DNA from: Nocardioides terrigena
GTDB taxonomy: Bacteria > Actinomycetota > Actinomycetes > Propionibacteriales > Nocardioidaceae
DNA: 64,000 nt
Assembly: GCF_003047265.1 (NCBI RefSeq)
Contig: NZ_PZYY01000009.1
Span: 1 to 64,000, forward strand
Reading direction: 5' to 3'
The notes below the pieces were generated by a model. That model saw only the letters and a list, made by a program, of their open reading frames with translations. It was not told the DNA's origin and made no database searches. Shown in pieces: positions 36,379 to 45,992 of the stretch; position 1 is the first letter of the stretch, and the number at the start of each line of letters is the position of its first letter. Position numbers and translations under genes: made by a program.

Positions 36379-37749
36379 ATGACATCCCCCGTCACCCACC
36401 CCACCCAAGCGGAGCAGGGGCCCGGCGAGACCAACATCGTCAAGGTCGTCTTCGCGTCCCTGATCGGCACCGCCGTCGAGTGGTACGACTTCTTCCTCTA
36501 CGGGTCGGCCGCGGCGCTCGTCTTCGGCACCCTGTTCTTCCCGGAGAGCGAGCCGGCCGCCGCCACCATGCTGGCGTTCGGCACCTATGCGCTCGGCTTC
36601 GTGGCGCGTCCCCTCGGTGGCATCGTCTTCGGCCACTTCGGTGACCGGGTCGGCCGCAAGAAGATGCTGGTGACCTCGCTGCTCCTCATGGGTGTCGCGA
36701 CCTTTGCGATCGGTCTCCTCCCGACGTACGCGACCATCGGCCTCGGCGCCCCGATCCTGCTGCTCGCGTGCCGCCTGGTCCAGGGCTTCGCCGTGGGCGG
36801 CGAGTGGGGCGGCGCGGTGCTGATGGCCGCCGAGCACGGCGAGGACTCGCGTCGCGGGTTCTGGTCCTCGTGGCCGCAGGCCGGCGTGGCGCTGGGCAAC
36901 CTGTTCGCCACCGGCGTGCTGTGGCTGCTCGCGGCCTTCCAGTCCGACGACGCGTTCCTCGCGTGGGGCTGGCGCATCCCGTTCCTCCTCAGCGCCGTGC
37001 TCGTCATCATCGGCCTGTGGGTCCGCCTCTCGATCGAGGAGTCGCCGGTCTTCAAGGAGGCCCACTCCGAGCTGTCGACCTCCGAGAAGCAGCACGTCCC
37101 GCTCTTCGAGGTCATCAAGAAGTACCCCCGCGAGGTCCTGGTCGCCATGGGCATGCGGATGGCCGAGAACATCTCCTACTACCTGTTCACCGTCATCTCG
37201 ATCACCTTCCTGACGACGTACGTCGGCACCACCGGCGACAAGGGCATCATCCTCAAGGCGCTGCTCATCGGTGCCGTCGTGCACTTCGTGACCATCCCGC
37301 TCATCGGGGCGCTGAGCGACAAGGTCGGCCGCCGGCCGCTGTACGTCGCCGGTGCCGTCGGCGTCGCGGCGTGGTCGTGGATCTTCTTCGACCTCATCGC
37401 CAGCAAGTCCGAGACCAAGATCCTGCTCGCCGTGGTCGTCGGCCTGGTCCTGCACGCGCTGATGTACGCCCCGCAGGCGGCGTTCTTCTCCGAGCTGTTC
37501 GGCACCTCGGTGCGCTACACCGGCGCCTCGGTGGGCTACCAGCTGGCCTCGATCTTCGCCGGCGCGCTGGCCCCGATCATCGCCATCAAGCTGCTCGGCC
37601 CGGCCACCAACGGCGCGATGAACGTGGACAGCGTCGCGATCTACATGACGATCGCCTCGGTCATCACGCTGGTCGCGGTGTTCTTCGCCAAGGAGACCGC
37701 GCGCTCCTCGCTGCGCCACGACCGGGTGCTCGACAACGCCCACAAGTAA
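36379..37749 (+). CDS. MHS-family MFS transporter (probable 3-hydroxybutyrate/organic acid uptake)
   Basis: A 456-residue 12-helix transporter of the metabolite:H+ symporter group. Signature: TAVEWYDFFLYGSAAALVFG in helix 1, GHFGDRVGRKKMLV between helices 2 and 3, QGFAVGGEWGGAVLM, and SDKVGRRPLYV in the second half. A good ribosome-binding site (aaagga) precedes ATG. Its place after bdhA suggests it imports 3-hydroxybutyrate or a similar acid; substrate not proven. Confidence 0.9.
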   Translation: MTSPVTHPTQAEQGPGETNIVKVVFASLIGTAVEWYDFFLYGSAAALVFGTLFFPESEPAAATMLAFGTYALGFVARPLGGIVFGHFGDRVGRKKMLVTSLLLMGVATFAIGLLPTYATIGLGAPILLLACRLVQGFAVGGEWGGAVLMAAEHGEDSRRGFWSSWPQAGVALGNLFATGVLWLLAAFQSDDAFLAWGWRIPFLLSAVLVIIGLWVRLSIEESPVFKEAHSELSTSEKQHVPLFEVIKKYPREVLVAMGMRMAENISYYLFTVISITFLTTYVGTTGDKGIILKALLIGAVVHFVTIPLIGALSDKVGRRPLYVAGAVGVAAWSWIFFDLIASKSETKILLAVVVGLVLHALMYAPQAAFFSELFGTSVRYTGASVGYQLASIFAGALAPIIAIKLLGPATNGAMNVDSVAIYMTIASVITLVAVFFAKETARSSLRHDRVLDNAHK

Positions 37750-37763
37750 CCAGCCCCGTCCCC

Positions 37764-37800
37764 GGACGCCCTGCTCGGCCACGTGCCGGGCAGGGCGTCC
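37764..37800. terminator. Terminator between the MHS transporter and glnD (convergent)
   Basis: A 16-bp stem with one wobble (37764-37779 with 37785-37800; core ggacgccctg/cagggcgtcc) and a 5-base loop lies 14 bp after the transporter stop and 33 bp from the glnD stop on the other strand. It is symmetrical enough to end both transcripts. Confidence 0.8.
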
Positions 37801-37832
37801 GTCTGTCCGGGCGACGGAGGTCGGAACGAGGG

Positions 37833-40085
37833 TCAGGCCGGGTCGGCGACCGTGCCGAGCAGGGCGTCGCGCACCGCGTGCGCGGCCTCGGCGGCCCGCT
37901 CGTCGGACAGCCGGCCGGCCCCCTGCTCCTGCAGGTAGAACACGTCGACGGCCTGCGGCCCGACCGTGGACACGTGCGCCGAGCGCACCGAGATGTCGCA
38001 CGAGGCCAGGGCCGCGCACACGAGGTGCACCACCCCGGGGCGGTCGTCCATGCGCACCTCGAGCACCGTGGCCCGGCGCGACTCGCCGTACCGCACGGCG
38101 ACGACGGGCTCCAGGCGGCTCGGCGCCGGTCGCGACAGGCGGCCCGTCGCGTCGAGCCGCCCCTCGCTGATCGCGATCAGTCGCTCGCGGAGCACCGCCG
38201 GGTCGAGGTCGGGCTCGGCGACCTCCCACACCGAGACGCCCACGGGGCCGGTGTCCTGCCTGTCGACCGGGTCCTGCGCCCACGCCCGCGCGGAGCGCAC
38301 GGAGACCCGCTGCAGGGCGAGCACCGCGGCAGCGTCGGCCAGCAGCCCGATCCGGTCCGGTGCCACGACCGTCACCCGGGCGCCGCCGTCGTCCGGCTCG
38401 ACGCCCACCCAGGACCCGCCGCGGCGTACGACGTCGGGCACGGGCACCGCCTGGTCGACCTCGTCCGGCGGCTCCCCTCCCCCCGCCCGGGCCAGCGCGT
38501 GCGTGGCGAGCCGGGTGATGAGGCTGGCCCGCCACGACGACCACGCCTTGGCCGAGGCCGCGCGGCCGTCCGCCTCGGTGAGCGCCAGGAGCAGCGTCAG
38601 CGCCTCGGCGGAGGGCACCTTGTCGAGCAGCGCGTCGATGGTGGCCGGGTCGTCGGGGTCGCGCGACGTGGCGGTCTCGGACAGCAGCAGGTGCCACCGG
38701 ACGAGCAGGGCGACGAGGTCCACGGCGTCGTCGTCGAAGCCCATCCGCCGGGCGATCTCCCGGGCGACCGGCTCGCCGGCCACCGAGTGCTCGGTGAGCC
38801 CACCCTTGCCGATGTCGTGCAGGAGCGCGGCGACCAGGAGCACGTCGGGGCGCGCGACCTTGCGGATGAGGCGCGACGCCTCGACGCAGGTCTCGATGAC
38901 GTGCCGGTCGACGGTGAAGCGGTGGATCGCCGACGCGTGCGGCAGCAACCGGATCCGCTCCCACTCGGGCAGGAAGCCGGCGAGCGCCCCGGTCTCCTCG
39001 AGGGTCTCCCACACCGGCAGCAGCCCGTCACCCGAGGCGAGCAGGCTGACCAGAGCGTCGCGGGCCTCCGCCGGCCACGGCGTCGGGAGGGGCGCACACT
39101 CCCGCACCAGGCGGGCCGCGGTCGCCGGGGCCAGGACGACGTCCCGCTCGGCCGCCTCGGCCGCCGCGCGCAGCAGCAGGACCGGGTCGCGCTCGGGGCG
39201 GGCCCGGGCGTCCAGCACCACCTCGCCGCGGGACAGCGCGACGCCCGGTGCGATGGGCTCCAGGGCCGGACGACGCGCGTCGCGGGGCGAGCCGGGCGGG
39301 GCCAGCACCGATGCCACCCGACGCCAGGTGAGGCGGGAGAGGTGGGTGACGCGGCGGCCGATCTCGCGCACGTGGCGCTGGGCCGCTGCCGCGTCGTGGA
39401 GGCCCAGGTGGGTCGCCAGGACCTCCCAGAGCTCGGGGGCGACCCGGTCGGTGGGACGCCGCGTCTCCGCGTGGAGGAGGTCGCGGAAGTCGAGCAGCGA
39501 CTGGCGGGAGCGCTCCAGCTCGGGGCTCGACACGTCGACCAGCCAGGTCGCCTCGAGGGCCTTGAGGACCGTCGCGTCGCGCAGGCCGCCCTCGGCCTCC
39601 TTGATGTCCGGCACCGAGACGTGGGCGAGCTCCCCGACGACCTCGTGGCGCTTGTGCACCAGCTCGCGCAGCGCGGGGAGCCGGTCGCGCGCCTCGCGCC
39701 GCCACGAGGCGAGCATGGTCGTGCGCAGCCGCAGGGTGAGGTTGGGGTCACCGGCCAGGTGCCGGACGTCCAGCAGTCCCAGCGCGACCTTGAGGTCGTC
39801 CTCGGCCGCCGCGACCATCTGCGGCAGCGAGCGCACCGAGTGGTCCAGGCGGGAGCCGGAGTCCCACAGCGGGTACCAGACCTTCTCGGCCACCGCCCCC
39901 GGGTCGATGCCCGCGTCGTGCACGAGGACGACGTCCAGGTCGGAGTGCGGCGCGAGCTCGCTGCGGCCGTAGCCGCCGACCGCGACCAGCGCGACACCGA
40001 CCTCCGGGCCGTCGCAGGCTTCGTACGCCGCGCGGCACAGCTCGTCGGCGGCCTCGGTCCGGGCGGCTCTCTCGGGGGCAGTCAT
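37833..40085 (-). CDS. glnD: PII uridylyl/adenylyltransferase
   Basis: A 750-residue GlnD. Nucleotidyltransferase motif GGYGRSELAPHSDLDVVLVHD near the N-terminus, PII-UTase region with EAEGGLRDATVL, HD domain with VAALLHDIGKGGLTEHS, and two C-terminal ACT domains (VTVVAPDRIGLLADAA; LEVRMDDRPGVVHLVC). In actinobacteria GlnD usually adenylylates GlnK at Tyr51 under nitrogen limitation. It is downstream of amtB and PII on the same strand, separated from PII by a hairpin. Confidence 0.95.
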   Translation of the reverse strand: MTAPERAARTEAADELCRAAYEACDGPEVGVALVAVGGYGRSELAPHSDLDVVLVHDAGIDPGAVAEKVWYPLWDSGSRLDHSVRSLPQMVAAAEDDLKVALGLLDVRHLAGDPNLTLRLRTTMLASWRREARDRLPALRELVHKRHEVVGELAHVSVPDIKEAEGGLRDATVLKALEATWLVDVSSPELERSRQSLLDFRDLLHAETRRPTDRVAPELWEVLATHLGLHDAAAAQRHVREIGRRVTHLSRLTWRRVASVLAPPGSPRDARRPALEPIAPGVALSRGEVVLDARARPERDPVLLLRAAAEAAERDVVLAPATAARLVRECAPLPTPWPAEARDALVSLLASGDGLLPVWETLEETGALAGFLPEWERIRLLPHASAIHRFTVDRHVIETCVEASRLIRKVARPDVLLVAALLHDIGKGGLTEHSVAGEPVAREIARRMGFDDDAVDLVALLVRWHLLLSETATSRDPDDPATIDALLDKVPSAEALTLLLALTEADGRAASAKAWSSWRASLITRLATHALARAGGGEPPDEVDQAVPVPDVVRRGGSWVGVEPDDGGARVTVVAPDRIGLLADAAAVLALQRVSVRSARAWAQDPVDRQDTGPVGVSVWEVAEPDLDPAVLRERLIAISEGRLDATGRLSRPAPSRLEPVVAVRYGESRRATVLEVRMDDRPGVVHLVCAALASCDISVRSAHVSTVGPQAVDVFYLQEQGAGRLSDERAAEAAHAVRDALLGTVADPA

Positions 40086-40122
40086 CGTGGGTCGGATCCT
40101 CCTCGGGGGTCGTCCGGGTACG

Positions 40123-40160
40123 CCACTGGCCCGCCGGGACGAGTCCCGACGGGCCAGTGG
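40123..40160 (-). terminator. Hairpin between PII gene and glnD
   Basis: ccactggccc (40123-40132) pairs with gggccagtgg (40151-40160) and the stem continues inward with one mismatch to a very small loop. It starts 11 bp after the PII stop on the minus strand. It likely lets amtB-PII be transcribed in excess over glnD. Confidence 0.75.
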
Positions 40161-40170
40161 ACGGGTCAGC

Positions 40171-41828
<1,658 letters not shown>

Positions 41829-41940
41829 AGAACCTCCAGGGAACGTTCGAGGGGGTGGTCCGCGTCGGCGTGACGACGGTGTCACGCAGCGGACCACCTG
41901 TTGGCCAGAACCCTGCTCGGGCGAGGTTTCCTCGTACGCC

Positions 41941-41964
41941 GCCTCGTGTTGCGGCGAGGCAACA
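41941..41964. promoter_or_regulatory. Overlapping palindromes upstream of amtB
   Basis: Two inverted repeats overlap: gcctcg (41941-41946) with cgaggc (41955-41960), and tgttgc (41947-41952) with gcaaca (41959-41964). They cannot form at the same time as RNA. The position, 113-136 bp upstream of amtB and about 80 bp upstream of the divergent glycosyltransferase gene, fits a regulator site. I could not match a full GlnR or AmtR box. Confidence 0.35.
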
Positions 41965-42042
41965 GATCCGCCCGCCGTGTTACGTCCGTGTGAACGCGGG
42001 TGACCGCGGGACGGCGGGTCGCCGCCGTCTACACTGCGCCGC

Positions 42043-43044
42043 ATGACCGGGAGCCCACGGGACGCTCCGGCTGCGCCCGCGCACCAGCCCGGCCGCACCG
42101 GAGTCGTGCTCGTCAACCACGACAGCGCGGACGACGCCGTCGCCTGCGTCGAGTCGCTGGAGGCCTCGCGCGACCTCGACCTCGACATCGTCGTGGTCGA
42201 CAACTCCGACTCCCCCGAGTCCGCCGACGAGCTGCGCACCCTCCTGGGCCGTCGCGCCGAGGTGGTCAGCAGCGGCGGCAACCTCGGGTACGCCGGTGGC
42301 AGCAACGTCGGCATCGCCCGCTGCCTCGAGCGCGGCAACGAGTACGTCTGGCTGCTCAACCCGGACACGCGGGTCGAGCCCGAGACCCTCCCCCGGCTGC
42401 TGCAGGTCTTCGACGACGTGCCCGACTGCGGCGTGGTCGGCCCCCGGATCGTGCACCCCGGCGAGCCCGCCACCATCTGGTTCGACGGCGGCGTGGTCGA
42501 CGAGGACAAGCACGGCGAGACCCGGCACGTGCACCAGGGCCGGGCCGTCGACGACGCGCCCGCCCCGCGCCGGATCGAGGTCGACTACGTCACCGGGGCC
42601 TCCCTGCTGGCCCGCCGCACCACGCTCGAGACGGTCGGTCCGCTGCCGGAGGACTACTTCCTCTACTTCGAGGAGACCGACTGGTGCCGACGCGCCCACC
42701 GGGCCGGGTGGCGGGTCATGGTCGACCAGCGGGCCCGGATGGTGCACCACAAGCGGTCGAGCGGGGCCCTGCCCTCGCCCTACCATCTGTACTACATGAC
42801 ACGGAACCGCTACCTCTTCGTCGAGCGCGCCCTCGGTGGGGATCCCGAGGCGGCGCTGACGCACCTGCGCGGCAAGTGGGTGCGCAACTGGCGCCGGACG
42901 GTGCGCAAGGCCGCGCCGGAGTGGCTCGACGAGTTCGACGCCCTGGTGGAGCGGGCGGCCCAGGACGCCCGCGCCGGTCGGGACGGACGCAACGACGAGG
43001 TCTCGCACGTGCCGTGGCCCGACGACCAGGGAGACGCTCGATGA
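42043..43044 (+). CDS. Family 2 glycosyltransferase (rhamnosyltransferase-like)
   Basis: A 333-residue GT-A enzyme. N-terminal VVLVNHDSADDAVACVESL, sugar-nucleotide motif VWLLNPDTRVEPETL, and acceptor-side FLYFEETDWCRRAHRAGWRV and HHKRSSGALPSPYHLYYMTRNRYLF, as in WbbL/rhamnosyltransferase-type proteins. No membrane helix. It heads a four-gene operon; its stop overlaps the next start (ATGA). Confidence 0.9.
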   Translation: MTGSPRDAPAAPAHQPGRTGVVLVNHDSADDAVACVESLEASRDLDLDIVVVDNSDSPESADELRTLLGRRAEVVSSGGNLGYAGGSNVGIARCLERGNEYVWLLNPDTRVEPETLPRLLQVFDDVPDCGVVGPRIVHPGEPATIWFDGGVVDEDKHGETRHVHQGRAVDDAPAPRRIEVDYVTGASLLARRTTLETVGPLPEDYFLYFEETDWCRRAHRAGWRVMVDQRARMVHHKRSSGALPSPYHLYYMTRNRYLFVERALGGDPEAALTHLRGKWVRNWRRTVRKAAPEWLDEFDALVERAAQDARAGRDGRNDEVSHVPWPDDQGDAR

Positions 43045-43871
43045 GGGCCAGGGACGACACGACGGCGGTCATCGACAGCACGCTGGCCGGCGGTCCGCGG
43101 GTGCTGCACATCGGCGTGGAGCCCTCCACCGTGCCGCGTCGCCTCGCCCAGGAGCACGACCGCGAGGTCGAGTGCTTGCGCTGGCCCCTCGACGGCGGCG
43201 CCGACGAGCAGTGGGGGCCCGAGGTCGACCTCGCCGAGCGCGCCGACGAGTGGGTCCAGCCCTTCCTCGTGGCGCCCGTGGACGTCGTGGTGGTCGAGGG
43301 CGTCCTCGACGAGGGGCCCTCCCCCGACGCCTTCCTGCGCACGCTGGGGTCCGGCGCCCTGGTCCCGGGCGGGCTGGTGGTCGTCTCGGGGGCGCGTGAC
43401 CTGACGACGCCGCTGCAGTCCGCGGGCTTCACCCTCGAGAGCGAGGCCGCCACCGAGGACGGCCGCCACGTGACGGTGGCCCGCTTCCCCTCCTTCACCA
43501 CCGCCCGGCCGCTCTCCCCCGAGGCCGACGAGGCGAGTGCGGCCGAGAACCGTCGCCTCGCGCACGAGCTGGAGCGCACCCGCGAGCTGCTGGGTCGCGA
43601 GCGGGCCACCATCGCCCGTGAGATGCAGCTGGGCAAGGACGAGCTGCTCGCCATGGACCGCCAGGTCGCCGAGCTCCAGGACCGCCTCCAGCGACTGCGC
43701 CACAAGAACGTCCTGCTCCGTGCCCGCGTCGCCCAGGTGGCGCGCGAGCGCGACCTCGCCGAGGCCCGCGCCGCGGAGCTCGCGGACGAGCTCTTCCTGA
43801 CCCACGACTCCCGTGCGGTCCGCACGGTGGCGTCGATGGTCGAGCGGGCGCGCCGCAGGCGGTCCCCGTGA
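43041..43871 (+). CDS. Coiled-coil protein with Rossmann-like N-terminal half
   Basis: A 276-residue protein of unknown function. Residues about 1-150 have strand/helix alternation resembling a SAM-dependent methyltransferase fold (RVLHIGVEPS, VDVVVVEGVLDE, GALVPGGLVVVSGA) but the GxGxG loop is poor, so it may not bind SAM. Residues about 160-250 are a long Glu/Arg/Leu heptad coiled coil (RTRELLGRERATIAREMQLG, LQDRLQRLRHK). A basic C-terminus RARRRRSP follows. Coupled on both sides to glycosyltransferase genes. Confidence 0.7.
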   Translation: MRARDDTTAVIDSTLAGGPRVLHIGVEPSTVPRRLAQEHDREVECLRWPLDGGADEQWGPEVDLAERADEWVQPFLVAPVDVVVVEGVLDEGPSPDAFLRTLGSGALVPGGLVVVSGARDLTTPLQSAGFTLESEAATEDGRHVTVARFPSFTTARPLSPEADEASAAENRRLAHELERTRELLGRERATIAREMQLGKDELLAMDRQVAELQDRLQRLRHKNVLLRARVAQVARERDLAEARAAELADELFLTHDSRAVRTVASMVERARRRRSP

Positions 43872-45985
43872 CGACGGGCGACGCCGACGAGCAGAGCGCC
43901 CTCGACCGCCGGCGCGCCGGCTACCGCCAGCTCGTGGACGGCGAGCTGGCGTCCGGGGACGGTGACCGCTACACGTTCCTGGTGCGCTCGGTGGACCTGC
44001 GCAACCCCGGTGCCGACCTGGTCGCCGCCGCCGGCCTGGGGCTCGCCCTCGTCGAGCGCGGGCACGGCGTCCGCCTCGTCCCGCAGCACCGCTGGCACCT
44101 CGGTGGCTCGACCGACGTCTGGGTGGCGGCCACCCCCGAGGTGGACCCGTCGCTGGCGCCGGCCGATGCCTGGAAGGTCGCCTGGGCCCACGACAACATC
44201 GACGAGTGGGCCGCCCTGGACCACCTCGTGGCCTTCGACCGCGTCCTGTGTGGGTCCGAGATCGGCCGGGTGACGCTGCTGCGCCGGACGCCGCGGGCGA
44301 CCGACGTGCTGCGCACCGGGGCCGACGCGGAGCTGTTCGTCCCCGCCGCCGGTCCGCGCGAGGAGGTCGTCAGCATCGGCGTGCACGTCGACCGCGGACG
44401 CAGCATCGAGCCGCTGATCACCGACCTGGCGCTCGAGGTGCCGCTCGCGGTCCACGCCGAGCCCGTGCGCAACATGCGTGGCGGGCTCCTGGGCCGGCTC
44501 GAGGCGCCGGTCGCCTGGCTGCGTGCCCCCGAGGTGCTCAGCACCGCCCTGCTCAGCGTCAGCGAGATGCCGGAGTCCGCGGTGGGGCACGGCACCCTGT
44601 CCGCGCTGGTCTACGAGGGCCTCGCCTCCGGCGCCCTGCCCGTGCTCAACTCCCGGCTCGGTGCGGTCGAGGTCGGCCTGGACCTCCCGACCTACACCAC
44701 GTCCGAGGAGCTGGGTGAGGTCATCACCGCACTGCGTGCAGACTCCGAGGGCACTGCGGCGCGGGCCGCCGCGCTCCGCGAGGACGTGCTCGCCGCCCAC
44801 ACGTGGGACCACCGGGCCGCGCAGCTCGACGGCCTCGTGCGCGGGCGGCTGCGTGCCGAGCAGGTGCCGCCACCGGCCAAGGCGCTGCACTACTTCCCCG
44901 ACTACAACCGGGCCAACCCCTACCAGGGCATGCTCTTCGCCGGGCTCGACTCCGTCGACGCCTACCCCGTCGCGGTCACCGACGTGATCAGCCACCTCGA
45001 GAACCGCGCGGTCTCGGCGGTGCCCGGCACCATCAACATCCACTGGACCACGCCGATCCTCCAGTACGCCGCGGGCCCCTACCGCGCGGCGATCGAGCTC
45101 GACCGCTTCAGTGCGGCGCTGCACAAGTTCCGCGCCGCCGGTGGTCGGTTGGTCTGGACGCTGCACAACGTGCTGCCGCACGAGGCCAAGCACGTGTGGG
45201 CCGAGACGCAGCTCGCCCAGCTGCTCGCCGACCGGGCCGACACCATCCACGCACTGGCCGAGATCACCGCCCGGCAAGCCTCCGAGGTGCTGCGCCTCGA
45301 CCCCCGCAAGGTGGTCGTCATCGAGCACTCGAGCTACCTCGGCCGCTACCCGCAGTGGATCAGCCGCGAGGCCGCCCGTGCCCAGCTCGGCTTCGGCCCC
45401 GACGACAAGGTGCTGGTCGCCCTCGGCGGCATCCGTCCCTACAAGGGCCTCGGCCGGCTGCTCGACGTCTTCCACGAGCTCGCCGACGACGACCCCACGC
45501 TCCAGCTGCTGGTCGCCGGCAAGCCGGCGCAGACGCAGGAGACGGCCGGGCTCAAGCGACGCTGCGAGCAGTCACCGCGGGTGATCTCGGAGTTCTCCCA
45601 CGTGCCCGACGACCAGCTCCAGGTCTGGTTCGGCGCCGCCGACCTGGCCGTGCTGCCCTACTCCCGCATCCTCAACTCCGGGGTCTTCTGGCTGGCCCAG
45701 ACCTTCGGGCTGCCGATCGTCGGCCCGCGCACCGGCGCGCTGCTCGACCTGGCCGACGAGCCGCACGTGCGCCTCTTCAACCCGCGCGACGACCGCTCGC
45801 TCAAGGAGACCCTGCGGGCCGCCGTCCACGACCTCGTCGAGGACGAGGACAACGCCGCGACGGCCCGTGCGGCCTCGCTCGCCACCGCCCGGTCCCGCCC
45901 GCCCCAGCAGATGGCCGACGACTTCGCGACGTTCATCGAGCCGCTGCTCGGCAGCGAGCGGGCTCCCCGACGGGCGACGGGGTGA
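43868..45985 (+). CDS. Two-module GT-B glycosyltransferase
   Basis: 705 residues. The first module (about 35-330) is a degenerate GT-B fold (RSVDLRNPGADLVAAAGLGL, APADAWKVAWAHDNIDEWAA, GLASGALPVLNSRLGAVEVG). The second (about 336-690) is a fuller GT-B: LHYFPDYNRANPYQGMLFAG, WTLHNVLPHEAKH, LGGIRPYKGLGRLLDVF and GVFWLAQTFGLPIVGPRTGA. The usual second acidic residue of EX7E is not obvious. GTG start overlaps the previous stop (GTGA). Donor and acceptor unknown. Confidence 0.8.
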   Translation: MTTGDADEQSALDRRRAGYRQLVDGELASGDGDRYTFLVRSVDLRNPGADLVAAAGLGLALVERGHGVRLVPQHRWHLGGSTDVWVAATPEVDPSLAPADAWKVAWAHDNIDEWAALDHLVAFDRVLCGSEIGRVTLLRRTPRATDVLRTGADAELFVPAAGPREEVVSIGVHVDRGRSIEPLITDLALEVPLAVHAEPVRNMRGGLLGRLEAPVAWLRAPEVLSTALLSVSEMPESAVGHGTLSALVYEGLASGALPVLNSRLGAVEVGLDLPTYTTSEELGEVITALRADSEGTAARAAALREDVLAAHTWDHRAAQLDGLVRGRLRAEQVPPPAKALHYFPDYNRANPYQGMLFAGLDSVDAYPVAVTDVISHLENRAVSAVPGTINIHWTTPILQYAAGPYRAAIELDRFSAALHKFRAAGGRLVWTLHNVLPHEAKHVWAETQLAQLLADRADTIHALAEITARQASEVLRLDPRKVVVIEHSSYLGRYPQWISREAARAQLGFGPDDKVLVALGGIRPYKGLGRLLDVFHELADDDPTLQLLVAGKPAQTQETAGLKRRCEQSPRVISEFSHVPDDQLQVWFGAADLAVLPYSRILNSGVFWLAQTFGLPIVGPRTGALLDLADEPHVRLFNPRDDRSLKETLRAAVHDLVEDEDNAATARAASLATARSRPPQQMADDFATFIEPLLGSERAPRRATG

Positions 45986-45992
45986 CCGGGCC

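Noticed and set aside
35359-39012. A minus-strand frame of about 1200 codons opposite the bdhA and MHS genes
   Set aside because: It runs through genes with clear family motifs on the plus strand and joins glnD out of frame; an artefact of GC bias.
41829-42042. GlnR or AmtR boxes in front of amtB
   Set aside because: Fragments such as gtaac and gaaac are present on the minus strand but not with the spacing required by either consensus as I know it.
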